A DNA stretch of 64,000 nt from Embiotoca jacksoni (lineage: Eukaryota > Chordata > Actinopteri > Embiotocidae). The position numbers were made by a program, and so were the translations under genes. The notes beneath the pieces were generated by a model. It searched no databases, was not told the DNA's origin, and saw only the letters and a list, made by a program, of their open reading frames with translations. This document shows positions 52,202 to 64,000 of the stretch, in pieces. The first letter of the stretch is position 1, and every line of letters begins with the position of its first letter. The stretch lies in assembly GCA_022577435.1 (NCBI GenBank), contig JAKOON010000002.1:6509001-6573000 (forward strand), given 5' to 3'.

Positions 52202-55200
52202 AAGGGGTGTCCACACTTACATACAACTGTATAAAGGAGTAGAAACTATATTTATGTTTCATATTTCTGGCTACTTACCTTGTTGATCCTGTTGAAGGCT
52301 GAGAGCGATGGCCAGCTCTACCATAGTTTCATCATCTGCATCAGGAGGGATGTCTAGCATGGGGGGGAAACCTTCAGCTCCAGCCAGCAGAGCCTCCAGG
52401 GGAGATGGATTCCCATTGTTGACATTTTCTGCTGTCTCCAGGACCATCGACTCAGACTGTGAAGATCAAAAACAAAAATGTGCTATTCGTTCCTTTAATG
52501 TGGAACATCCATCTTGTTTGCAACAGATTTATATTTGAAGATAAACCAATGTATCAGGGAAAGAAGAACAAGGTTCACAATCAGGGGCTTTTCCATTTAT
52601 CTTTGCAGTGTGAATTTATTATTTGTCTCTAACTAGGTGACATTGGAGAATAGAAGTTTTTAAATTTTTTTTTTTTTTTATCACATTAGACAGCACCACT
52701 GTGTTTCAAAGGGTTAACTTGTGACCCACAGGGCTAATCAGTGCCATTAAATAAAACTTTGCAGTATTGTGCCCAATGAAATTGAGCTAAATAAACAAAA
52801 TCATGCTTAAATGACTGGTTCAACTTGTCAAGTTTCCTCCCACTATGTAAACGATGCGAGCACAATCTCAGATAGACCATTGACTTTTTTTGTTCATTGC
52901 CTCACCACCATCTCAAAGTCGCCGTGGTCCACTTCACCCTGCTCTTGGCTCTCCTGTCGACCCTCTTCTCCCCCAGTCAGCACTGATGACTGCATTTTCT
53001 CATCTGCATCATCGTCGTCATCATCATCCTTATCTCCTGATAAAGGCAATCAACCACAAACCTTTAGAGAACTGGATTTGCTGTGGTCATAGGACTCTTC
53101 AAACATTACAAAACCGCCTCTAAACACACATTCATGCGCATATACTAACATTCAATATATATAAAGATGCATTGTATAAAGTCTACGCAAACTTACCCAT
53201 AGGAGTGTTGGAGCGTGGGGGAGATGGGAGGGTCACATGACGGCGCTTGTTTCTTGGACGGAGCACTCTGATCAGAGCCTGCTTACAAGCAAAGCTCACA
53301 GCAGTGTCCTGAAATGTTATTCAAACACTGGATTGTTATCTCATGACGGTCTGTCTTTACTTTAACCACAGTAATGCATACAACAGTTCCTATTCTAATT
53401 GTAAGCATATAATTGTCAAACAATTTCCATATATTCTCAAATCAAAATGCTGATTATAAACAGCCTTGTAAAGACTTGCAAAAACAAAATAAGATTAAAA
53501 AGGCAGTAATTAGAATGTCAGCAACAGCGATGCTCAACAGCAACGGCAAAATGTTTTCAAACTGTTAAATGTTTGGTAAATCCAAGTTCATCAGTGATTG
53601 CGATTTTAAGTCTGTGATGTTTTTTTGAGTCCCAATATTAAATTATCCACACTGATCAATAGACGTATTATACTTACAGGGCAGAGTAACATTTGCATGT
53701 AGATTTTGGAGGCGACATTGATATGATCCAGTTCACATGTGCAGTATGCATGGATGATGTCAACCAAGGCATTTACTGTTGCTTCCACGTGAGTTAGGCC
53801 TTAGATGGAGGGGAAGAAAAACACATTCACAAATTTGAGTCACATTACTCATCACTTATCTATATGTTTTTCACACTCAACACGCATACAACATGTTGAG
53901 GTGCCAAAGTTTGAACTTACCAGGCAGACAAGCAGGAGCAAGGAATGCATTCTTTGGTTTCAGAGCATGGAGCCTCCAGAAGTTATTCATCAACTGTGCA
54001 ATGAAATTGCAGCTTTCCCCATCCACATGTTTTTGCCCGTCCTCTGTCATTTCTGAGTTAAAAAGAAAAAAAACCATGAATGAGTGTGAAACTTTTAGAT
54101 TATTTAGCTCCCAAGTCGCATTAAAAGTCCTTCTAACCAAGAATTAGGACATCATCTCAAAATCTTAAAATCATGATACCAGACAGATAACACATGAATT
54201 GCCATTCACTTGTCTCCATACCAGCAGAACAGTCTCTTACCAGAGTCGTGGTGCAGTGATTTTGTTTCTGTGAAATGCACCAAGTTGTTGGGTCTCATGA
54301 TAGCAATGGAGCGGGCGGTGATCACAAGCCTCTGGAAGACATCAGGGTCGAGCTCCCTCCCCTCTCGGCTGCAGCTATTCAGACACTGCACTGCATTACT
54401 CAGCAAAGACTGGTCCTAGTGAGAGGAGGCAGAGAAGTTGCATTAGTTCTTCAGAAGTGATGTCGACGAACACATCATTTAGCACCTAAAAGAGGTTAAC
54501 TGCATAAAAACCAGTTTCTAATTTCAGTTTACACTTCGGAGAGAGTGGTTTCTCAACAAACTAATGTATTTATATATTTAGTGGATTAACTGAGAATGAA
54601 AGAGGAGCAAGAACCAACTTTTTATGAACTGAATGGATATTCCGATCAAACAAATATATTTGCTTACTTAATCATACAATTCAGTACTATTTCAATTGTG
54701 GCTCTTAGAAGATTCATCAATATTACCTGTTGACCATTTTCCCTTGCCTCACTAACTGTCCTTTCATCATTTATAAATACTATGTGTCACATTTAGTCTT
54801 TCAACCAAAATAATCTGAACAGTTATAAAATAATATTGCTAATAACCATAATAATACTAATATACCAATAATGCAATGGATACAGTATAGAAATTTTGCA
54901 GGGCAACTCAAAATATGATAAAGACAGAAAATGTCAAATGTGATTTCTTTTTACCTTGTGGTTGTGGTAGGCAGTACGGCTGGTGTGTAGGCTGGCAAGT
55001 AGTCCCTTTGTCTGCTGCTGCACACCTGCAGGAGTTGGCATGGACAGGAGTAAAGTGGCCAACTCCAGTGCTGCTGCCTTGTTTTTCTCCTGCACAAGGT
55101 TAAAAACATGAATTAACAATGGTCCCGAAAGAAAATCAAGTTGAACGCAGGGAATGTGATATTGCTTTTTTCCAATAAAGAATCAAATCTTCATCAGGTT

Positions 55201-55816
55201 ACCTTTTCACTGGATGAACCTACTGCAAAGCAGCTTTCCAAAGCCTCAAGGGAGCTGACCACCAACCTAAAATTGAAAGACAAGATCAATTCTGCCTCTC
55301 CTGTAGTTTTTGCCTTAAGACAACCAATCAATCATTCAGAAAAAAAGCATTCTCAATCTGTTGCAGTTTGTGCTAATCTAAATGCAAAACAACACTAAAT
55401 GCAAGAAGAAATGTTGCCAGGAAAAAAAATGTTTTTGTTGTTGCACAAGTGTGTAGATGATGCGTGGCATGTTCACACAAACTGGCACACATGCACAAAA
55501 CCATACAAACAAGCAGAGAAAGGGCAGTTACTAACCGGTCCAAGGTTGATAAGGACTCAGTTTCACAACTTTTTATTGTATTTTTGGGAGCAAAAGAAAA
55601 AGAACAAAAATAAGTGTGAGGATCACAGAAAGAAACAAGTGAAATTAAATGATTCAGTTAAACAAAAGAGAGGCATGCAAGAAAAGATGATCACAAGAGC
55701 CATGCACTAAACACTCTAAAGAGAACCCAACGGCCACTGTTCAAGACTCAGGCTTGTGCCCAACAACTCCTACATAACTGGACTCATGATGATACACTAA
55801 AAGAGAGCAGTATGAG

Positions 55817-55848
<32 letters not shown>

Positions 55849-58800
55849 CATCTGTTATGATGATTGTAATGGGTTTTGCCACAATATCTCTTCATATGAT
55901 AACATAGCATTTCCCTGGAAATTGTTTGAGAAATTACAGATAAACTATAGACTATAGAACTATTTTTGGCTAATCCAGCAAAATAAATTTACTGTCAAAT
56001 CAATGTACCTCATGATATTAAAGCAAAAGTCATTCAAACATGTTAAAACAGTAATGCTAACTAGTGAGCCCACAATGGTCTTATATAGGTACAAGGATAG
56101 ATACCCCCGCTGTCTAAATGGTCAACAATCAGACTGTGTAGACAACAGGTAGTTTAAAAGTGACACAAATTTGATTACAAAGTCAGCGGTCACACTGTCT
56201 CATCAGATGTGGCTAACTCATCTACAGGGGACTGAGAACTGCAAATGCCAAGAAGTTGTGTTGAACCCTAAAGTGGAAAGCTCATACCTCTCCAGCACAG
56301 TGCCACTGGTTGTGGTTGGAGTAGCTATGTCTCCATCAGTGGTTCCATTGCCCTGGTTGAGGCTGGGACTGCAGACATTGTTAACTGAGGCAGAGGAGAA
56401 GTCCTCTGGTGGGTCTTCAGGCCAGCCGAACTGCTCCTTGGTTTTACCATAGATCTTGATCGAATCAAGCATGGTGACTCCAGCCGGGTCAACAGATGCT
56501 CCAACTTTAAAAAGAACAAGGAGATGCATCTTAACGGTCTGCTGCAAATTCAGTGTGACCAAATCATAGAAGCAGATCAGATGAGCTCACAGACATCATA
56601 TAGACATTGTTTAGCAAGATAGATATTGCATAAAATGCATTTGAAACCGTTTCATGATGTAAGAATTTTGGTAATGGAAGGTGGATAACAATACAAAGGA
56701 TAATATATATTCTTTAAAAGCAAGGAGCAATAAAAGCAATATAATCATCACTTTTGATCTTACTAAATATGGACAGCTTCTTGTCAGCCTGGAGAGCCTC
56801 TTCTCTGGTGAAGGGGAAGTCAAACCAGCGGGCTCTCGTCAGGTTTATCTGCATGGTGCGGCCAAAGACCTCCACATAGGAAGGAGCCCTTTCAATGGCC
56901 TGAGTGCCCACCTGCACCCGCATGCCTGTCATCACCATTGAAGTGTTGTTGTTCACCGCTTCCACAGTGAATCCCCCAGGCTACAGAGAAAGAAAGACAG
57001 AAAATAAGAGAAACCAGAATCATTTAGTTCATGTGTTGGCATAAACAGGTCGTGCATGACTGATGCTCGCAATTGATTATGCAAGAAAAAACACACAGCC
57101 GTGTCTTGAACCATTTCTGATAGAGAATCATTCACTTCAAGTAACCCTACCTTTGTGTTGGCCACATACATCCCTGTGGAGTTGAGCCTGTGTTTGATCT
57201 GCTGTCCATTGTAGACCTGCAGCAAGTCATTACCCCCAAACTCCACCTCTGTCAATTGTTGGTTGTGTTCAAAGAAGTCCACTGGGAATGTCACCTGACT
57301 GGAGGTCCGGGTGGCTTAAAGTAAAATCATTACATTGATATTAGAACATTTGGGTTACACAGTGCATGTATACGTGTATGCTAGCAAGCATTTTCTTGCA
57401 AGCACATTCTGCTAAATTTATTTTCAGTTAATGCTTATGATCCTTAGAAAGTACTAAATGTCTTTATAGAAATGCTGAAGAAAATTTGAATGAATGTTAA
57501 CTTGGATGAAAGTGAACTTTTAAGAGGATAGAACTGATGCCAAAAAGGCAAACAAAAGGAATTTATGAACAAGAAGAGACCGTGGGTATGGTAACTATTG
57601 AAATGTTAGTAAAGGTTAACTGGTGATTTTAGTAAATAAACATGTATTTTCTGTACCCTTCCCCAGATCTGTGCCTCGATACAATCCTGTCTCAGAGTTC
57701 TACAGACAATTCTTTGGACTTCATGGCTTGGTTTGTGCTCTGACATGCACTGTCAACTGTGGGACCTTATATAGACGGTGTGTGTCTTTCCAAATCATGT
57801 CCAATCAACTGAATTTACCACAGGTGAACTCCAATCAAGTTGTAGAAACATCTCAAGGATGATCAGTGGAAACAGGATGCACCCGAGCTCAATTTTGAGT
57901 GTCATGGCAAAGGCTGTGAATACTTATGTACGTGTTATATTTTCATTTTTTTCATAGATTTGCAAAAATTTCAAAAACCCTTTTTTCACATTATCATTAT
58001 GGGGTATTGTGTGTAGAATTTTGAGGGAAAAAAAATGAATTTAATCCATTTTGGAATAAGGCTGTCCTATAACAAAATGTGGAAAAAGTGAAGCGCTGTG
58101 AATACTTTCCAGATGCACTGTACATTGGAAAAAATAATGAAATTTCACTGGCCACAAACTCACTAGCAGCAGCAGCTTTACGCTTGCGGACCGGCTTCAT
58201 GATACTGATGCCGCAGCTGGGCTGCAGCGAGGGCTGGAGCCAGTACGAGGTGTTGTCCACGTTGGCCATGTAGATTCGCAGGCTTCCATCCTCACAAAGA
58301 AGAATCATGGTAGTGCGCTGTTGCTCATTACTGGCAGTGTGTCGGATAGCTACCATATCTTGGATCTGTGAAAAAGACACCATAAATGAATGTTAACCAT
58401 AAACAAGACAAGAGCAAATGTGTTCAAGGTATACACTACACACATTCCTGAATTGCACCGTTTGTGCTCTGAAACATTTTTTTCTTTACCGTTTAATAAA
58501 TTTCCTTATTCTATTTTATATTATATAAAACCCTTACCTTTGCTTTGGCTGGCAGAGTTTTAATCTCTTGGATGAGGAAGGTGTCAGGTTTGACCATGAT
58601 AACCAGAGGTATGCCTGTTGTCTGCTGGACGCAAGCCACCAGGCCCGGGTGGTTCATGACCTCGGACCACTGGCACAGAGCAGGTGACATCTTACTGCTG
58701 CCACCGTTAGAGCTAAAGGAAGCAGGAGGACAGGAGAATGTTTTTCCAGTTACCATTACATTTTCTAGACCCAGAGCAGATCCAGGGAAGCAAAGAAACC

Positions 58801-61800
58801 ACGCAGGGTGCGGAGGAAGCGTTACCCTTTGATGTTGATGGCGAAGAGCTTCTGCACTTCGGTTGTGCTGCGGCTCACTGTGGCAGCAAAAGACTTTCCC
58901 TGGCTGTAGCTGAAGAAAAGCATCTGCAGGACGTGGGAGTAATAGACAGACACGCCGCCGCCGGCTACCTGCCCGTTGCTATCCTGGAGTTACAAAGAAA
59001 GAATTTATCTCAATACATCTCTCTGTAAGTCAACTAAATAAAAATCTAAAATATATATTATTGTAGACCTTTTCAGGAAACATTTATGGTAAATATTTTG
59101 CACAACATCAACCTCACACAAATTTGAAGATATATGTTTGCGGTCTCCAAATAAATCCTTGTTACCTTCAAGTCTTCATGGGTTATCTCCAGTACATTTG
59201 TGACGTAGAAAGGGCCATGTTGAGCACTGCTGGATTCGTCCATGATCTGGGTGTACATGTAACCCGCTGAAGACATTATTACAATAATGTTTTTCCCCTC
59301 TTCATTGAAAAGGAATGTAGCATCACGGATCTTGGAACTAGGAAGCAGGAAGTAGTACATGGGACTCAGAGCATCCACTGACAAGTCATAGACCTGTTTT
59401 CCAAGAGAGACAAATAGAAAAAAAACAAGTATTAAACAACAGTTCTTTTCTTAGATGCAAAAAGCTACATAATTAGAGTTAAACTGTGAGTAACTTTCTT
59501 CCCAAATTAGTGGAAACGTAAATCAAATCAGGAACATTAACACATAAGTATGACTATAATTTCCTAATATATACCTTGACAAAGTCAGCAGTGATGATGG
59601 CAAGTTCAGTCTGTGAGCCTGGTAACCAGATAGCTTTGATGATGAAGTTGCCTGTAGCCAGCTGTGGGTGCAGCACCAGATGGTCTGACACAGAGCCGGT
59701 GCTGCTGAACGTTAGAACATGGCAGTCCTGGAAAAAATAGAGGAACAAAGACAAGATGGTTAAATAACAAATAGAAACCATTCATATAAAAGGAACTTGT
59801 TAAATATTCCTGCGTAATGTGCAATTTGAGTATCGATTATGGATTCTACAACGATTACTATTTGACGGGAACTTAATTGTTTTTTTTTTCTTGTCAACTT
59901 TTCTCATTGTATTTGTGAAAAAAACAAATAAAAACAATCATAAAAATTTTAGAAGCTGTTTTTCTCACCTTAAGACCACACACAGCCAAGTAATCTTCAT
60001 TACAAGGGTTGCCTGTCAGACTGAGGACAGTGAAGGGGACGGGGGCCGAGGCCAGACGGGTCAGCGTCAGCTTCCTCTTACTCGAGTCAGCTTGCTTCAG
60101 CAAGGTGGACAGCTGCAGAACTGTTATCTGTTGAGCGGGAGATACAGAGAAAATGAGTCATCTGCTGTTCTAAAATAATGACACTGCAAACTGGTGATTA
60201 ACTTTAAGAAGAAAAAAAAAAGGAATTTCTTGAGAAATATACACAATTACAAAAAAAAAAGAAATAAATGTATTTTTAAAAAACAAAATGTATGCACATT
60301 AAAACGGGTAGAAATAGATTTGATCATTTAGTCGTATGGTAGATTTCTCTCTCAAGCTTATTTCATGGAACTAAAGACAGTTAACATGTTTACCTTTCCC
60401 TTTTCATGGCTAACTGCAAGGTGCTGGCGGCGGCCGTGTGGTGAGGACAGGACACACATGGCAACACGGCGCAGGACATGTGCACTGATGAGCTGGCGTA
60501 TGGTTTGACCCTGGTCGCCACTGTAGTTCATCCTCACATTCTCAAAAGCACCTTCCTGAGAGCCGAGTGTCGGCACCTGAGGAAAAGAGCAACAGTAAAC
60601 ACAATAATTTACAATTTCATGCCGTTTCTCAAAAGGTTTCAATTAATGATCAAGTGATTTTCTGAACCACTCTATTTTTATGTCTATTAAAATAAAATAT
60701 TAAAATAACTATTTATGTCATTGTACCATTAACTGGTCTGTCATCTCAACATTTTTGTCCTGAGTATGCAGTTCATTGAGGGCTTGCTGAGCACGGCTGC
60801 TGCTTCCCACTGCTGATGCCTGCTGGAAATTGGTCTGGATGGCTTCCATCAGAAACATGAGCATTTCCAGTATGACTACAGCAGTGGATGATCCCATCTG
60901 CCATGGAAAAAAGAGCCAAAAGCATATGTCACATAAAATACAGTACAGTACATGCAAAGCAAACCTTAAAGGAAAAAAATACACTCTCTCTAACCACTTG
61001 TGTTAGCAGCTCCTCCTGGCAGCCCTCAATGCTCTTGCAAACACTGCTCTTCTTAGGTCTGTCTTCATCACCAGGTTTGCCATCACAGATGGTGACCTTG
61101 CCCTTGTCCGAGGGAGATGCATTCTGGTGGCGGATAGCACTTTCGGGCATACGCAGTTCACTCTGGAACGCTGAAGACTCTTTGAGAGTGGAGCCCATGC
61201 CGCTGCTGGGGCTGCGTTTGACCAAAGCCTGTGAATAATATAACGAAAACAAAGTTGACCAGGCGAGAAAACCCAACCATGTCACCTCTCACGTGCATGC
61301 ATACTTCAATATGGCAAGATATCATATACAATACTTTCACATAAGACCATCATCTTTGTACAGTTTCTTTACATTTAGGATAATCTTGAGTTTATTTTTT
61401 AACTTTGCTAGCTCCTCCAAAAAGTGGAGTATATAGTCAAAAGGATGGTCATAGAAACAGTGTATAATGGAGGTGAACTTTATCTAAACTTCTAGTACAG
61501 CAAACTAAGACTGGCAATACTCTTGCCATCACTGGGGCAATTAACTGTACTGATACAAGGAATTTGCTGCATGCCAATGACATATACTCTCACTTTGTTA
61601 TCCTCTTACAGGACAGCAAAGATCAATTTGTACAATTACTAAAGTGAAAAAATACATTTACAAAAGGTGAACAAAACAATTATGAGCATTTTTAACCACA
61701 ACAGTGACACAGAATGCTAAAGATCTATCACACTTCTTATCAAACAGTAAACTGAAGGCAAAATGTGGTTGATGGTTTGTTCGTCATCACATGCACACTC

Positions 61801-64000
61801 ATAAAATCCATCTTTTAAGATTAACTAGGGAAGCTGGCCTTTTCAGTACACAAAAAGTTGACAACAGACATTCAAAACATGATTCCTCTCATTTTCTGGC
61901 CACGTGTGTGGACTAGCTATGACCCTGATCAAGTGAAATGACAGGATGGAAGTCAATGGGGGAATGACTTGCAAGCCAAAGTTACCGCTGTTGTTCTCTT
62001 CCCATGATGACCTGAGGTATTCGGTCTCACCTGGCAGCTGCCATCCTCTTTGGCACCGCAGTCACAGAAGAAAGAGCCATATTTGGCATAGGAGATCTCA
62101 TGGTCTTTGTGACAGACCTTGGCGCACACTGTGCAAACACCTACCCCATCCACCATCTTGCAGGTGTGACAGTGGTACCTGCAGAATAAAAAGGAACAGG
62201 CAAGGCTATGTATAGTACTTCAGTTTAGTAACAACCAGAGTGTCGCCTGCATGCTGTTTTTCTATATCATCTTTGCAGGGACCTATTACAGGAGACATGA
62301 ATGTTTTTTTTTACCAAGAAAAACATATTAAGCTAATGTCGCAGGGATTAGTGTATGAGCATGATAGAACAAATATAACCAAATTTCTGAGCAAACCAAA
62401 CAGATTTCTTTCCAAGACCTGAGTTCAGCTCAGAGAAATCTTCAACATGTTGCTGCCAGGTTGGGTATAAAATTAAAAACCCCGGTCTCTTGTAAGAATA
62501 AAGCCAAGGTCATAGTAAACTATGAATTTTTCTTTACCAGTGTTGGTTCATGAACTCCTTCTGAGTAATGGTGAAAGTGCAGAGTTTGTTGCAAAGGGAG
62601 TCTTCATCCTGTCAAACAATGACATGCATGTTAAAATGATTATTTTCCATATAGCACGAGTACAGCAAAAGAAAAAAAATTCCATGCACAACTTATATAT
62701 TTCAGTCTCTATATATGGATTCAGCTAAATATTAAAGACCCTTATAACTACAGAGAAATAGAAACATATGCAGCTCATTAGTCAACAAGGATCAAGCCAT
62801 AATGTTAAAAATCAATTTTATATAATTCAATTGTTGTCTTTCACTGAAAGTTATCTACAGAACATTGTTTAAAACCATTAAAGAAACAACAAGCGGAATT
62901 CTTGGGATCTGAGAAAGAAAATGTAATGTTATCTTTGCTCCACCAGGTCGTGACCTATATTAGGAGCCAAGACCCACAGCCAGAGGGATTTTCCTTCTAA
63001 ATCAACCTGCAGCAGGAAAAAGGCTATTTAAAGGTCATTTTTCTGTTGTCTAATATTAATCAAAAGGGTTCATTATACATTAATTTGGCCTTTGTATTTA
63101 GTTCAGAAAACAAATTTAACACAAAATTCCATTATACATAATCTAAACTGCGTAGATATTTTTGCGATAGTGGGATTCACAACGCCTCACAATTCCACAC
63201 CATTTTACATTTAAGTTTGTATACTAATAACAAAACATTGTCCTGTTTGAGAAAGACTGGAATAAATAGATGCCATCTTACAGAGTCCTCTGCCTGGGAA
63301 TCATCTTCCTCTACTGCAAGTTCCTCCACCCAGTCCGAGTCTACTTCCATGGCCTTCTCTTCTCCATCCATCAGCAGTGCTGTGGTGCCTTGGCCACTGC
63401 TTTGCCGCAAGGCATTCATGACATCAGCCAAATAGGAGATGATGTGGCATGAGCATTCCAGCATGCTGGCATGCTGGAATCAAAGAAAAGGTACACATCA
63501 ATTGCTGGACAATTAATATTTACATATAATAAACTACCAGATGGGAAACACAAGCTGAACTATTGTTGGGAATGTAATTAAACCTTGGGGGCTTTGAAAT
63601 AATGCACTTCTGTAAACTGGTGCTATTAGATTCTTCTAAAATATACACAGATAAATAAAATAAAACATACCTTTCCGTGGGACAAGTTTGTGCTCACTTT
63701 CTCCACAACATTCTTCTGTGTTAAATACTTTTTGCTGCAAAAAAAAAATAATAATTTAATTTTAAATTATTCAGAAATTTAACTTTGATCATTAGTAAAC
63801 ATTGAGGTCAGACAAAATACAATCCTTCAATCTGAAAAAAAAAGAAGAAGCAGTTTTTCTAGTGAGTTTGGCCCTAACAGAATTGGCAAAAAGAACAAAC
63901 AGTTCCCTGATGTGAATTACATTTGAAATGTGACTGGAACTTGGACCTACATGTCTGTGAAACTGGTTTCTTACCATCTAGTCAGCCAGTCGATCGCAGC
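33870..64000 (-). CDS. ubr4: E3 ubiquitin-protein ligase UBR4 (p600), C-terminal part, about 70 exons, 5' end outside the window
   Basis: Exons run leftward from a partial exon at 64000-63975 to the stop at 33872-33870, each with GT-AG borders. Representative exons: 63473-63282; UBR box 62178-62031; about 61228-61000; beta-propeller-like exons 60580-58160 (TGNPCNEDYLAVCGLK, ILLCEDGSLRIYMANVDNTS); 45.2-45.4 kb (CPRCSASVPANPGVCGNCGE); 44.0-44.25 kb; 39.2-39.4 kb; 36381-36268 with TCCICREGYKFQ; terminal exon 33934-33870 ending LFLQDLLNSLP. Known role: a giant N-recognin E3 (about 5180 aa in human) that binds destabilising N-termini, works with KCMF1 and calmodulin and, in the SIFI complex, silences the mitochondrial stress response. 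The window starts shortly before the UBR box (about residue 1650 in human), so roughly two thirds is present. No frame break was found among the exons inspected. Most exon limits were set by eye and may be off by a few bases. Confidence 0.95.
34150..36381 (-). other. ubr4: UBR4 catalytic C-terminus (hemi-RING and UZI region)
   Basis: Exon 36381-36268 contains LTCCICREGYKFQ, the half-RING cysteine cluster. The next exon (about 35950-35804) supplies SHFNIVHYDCHLAAVR with the His and Cys that complete zinc binding. Following exons carry ANTKCNGLLPVWGPHVPESA, LNIHDTKLLFLRFATEQSFS, YFTILAMHIMPPERWRN and SFSLAEYVRHNDMPIYEASE. In human UBR4 this end binds the E2 (UBE2A/B) and forms the ligase module; the catalytic-region residues I can recognise are present, so the ligase should be active. 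Confidence 0.8.
42003..42070. repeat. (CA)n microsatellite in a ubr4 intron
   Basis: Pure CA run next to the acceptor side of the exon at about 41973-41843. On the transcribed strand it is a (GT)n tract about 30 bases upstream of the splice acceptor, where the pyrimidine tract would be expected. Confidence 0.95.
51424..52229. mobile_element. Non-autonomous Tc1/mariner-like element in a ubr4 intron
   Basis: The left end begins CAGTTGCAAGTAAAAGTTTG and the reverse complement of the right end begins CAGTTGTATGTAAGTGTGGA, sharing CAGTTG-A-GTAA--GT. Both ends are flanked by TA (51422-51423 and 52230-52231). The 806 bp interior has no transposase frame and contains a 29-base poly-A run (52170-52198). 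The terminal CAGTTG is shared with Sleeping Beauty-type Tc1 elements. Confidence 0.7.
55820..55848. repeat. Poly-A run in a ubr4 intron
   Basis: About 29 consecutive A bases. On the transcribed strand it is poly-T. No retroposon body was recognised next to it. Confidence 0.85.
57650..58120 (-). mobile_element. 5' fragment of a fish Tc1 transposon in a ubr4 intron
   Basis: Read on the minus strand from 58120 the sequence starts CAGTGCATCTGGAAAGTATT, the terminal inverted repeat of a very common fish Tc1 family, with a flanking TA at 58121-58122. The family's long 5' leader follows, then a transposase start at 57724 (MKSKELSVEL). An in-frame TGA at 57694-57692 interrupts the frame, and homology stops near 57650, so most of the transposase and the other terminus are missing. 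Confidence 0.9.
57692..57724 (-). pseudogene. Tc1 transposase N-terminal remnant
   Basis: Ten codons (MKSKELSVEL) then TGA. Beyond the stop the same frame continues with DRIVSRHRSGEGYRK, the start of the family's helix-turn-helix, before the copy is truncated. It is non-functional. Confidence 0.85.
62031..62178 (-). other. ubr4: UBR box exon of ubr4
   Basis: A 148-base exon encoding YHCHTCKMVDGVGVCTVCAK, then VCHKDHEISYAKYGSFFCDC and GAKEDGSCQ. The Cys/His ligands of the UBR zinc fold are all visible (CHTC, CTVC, CHKDH, FCDCG). The fold binds basic N-degrons. The preceding exon ends with the conserved TITQKEFMNQHW. Confidence 0.9.

Overview
This window is vertebrate nuclear DNA, almost certainly from a ray-finned (teleost) fish. 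Genes are split by short GT-AG introns and use vertebrate codons. Intergenic DNA is rich in (CA)n and (ATCT)n microsatellites. The mobile elements are fish-type Tc1/mariner copies, and small hes5/her genes occur as local duplicates. No bacterial, viral or CRISPR features were seen.

Layout. (1) 2507-7913, minus: rprd1b, complete in seven coding exons (328 aa), an RNA polymerase II CTD-binding protein, with a CpG-rich 5' flank up to about 8500. (2) 11123-16083, plus: an intact six-exon class C GPCR of the taste receptor T1R family (846 aa), closest to TAS1R1 by my reading. (3) 18.1-26.6 kb: three HES5-type bHLH-Orange-WRPW repressor genes (A plus, B minus, C minus). The second exons and 3' UTRs of A and B form a near-perfect inverted repeat of about 0.52 kb, while their first exons and promoters have diverged. 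(4) 29485-30315, plus: a small two-exon gene (86 aa) that I do not recognise, behind a TATA/CCAAT promoter. (5) 33870-64000, minus: the C-terminal two thirds or so of ubr4, about 70 exons from just before the UBR box to the stop codon; it runs off the right edge.

Between the genes lie microsatellites, a palindromic mariner-like MITE in an rprd1b intron, two Tc1-type elements in ubr4 introns (one a dead 5' fragment of a transposase gene), and two stretches resembling dispersed fish repeats. UBR4, TAS1R and HES5 genes all lie on human 1p36, so their association fits a conserved vertebrate block; RPRD1B is on human 20q.

The most interesting region is the hes5 cluster and its neighbour. It shows what looks like recent gene conversion between inverted copies, a one-codon insertion in the bHLH loop of one copy, and gain or loss of RBPJ (Notch) promoter sites between copies. 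The unrecognised small gene next door also carries an RBPJ-like site just upstream of its TATA box. All exon boundaries were read by eye from splice sites and reading frame; homology calls rest on remembered family sequences, not on searches.
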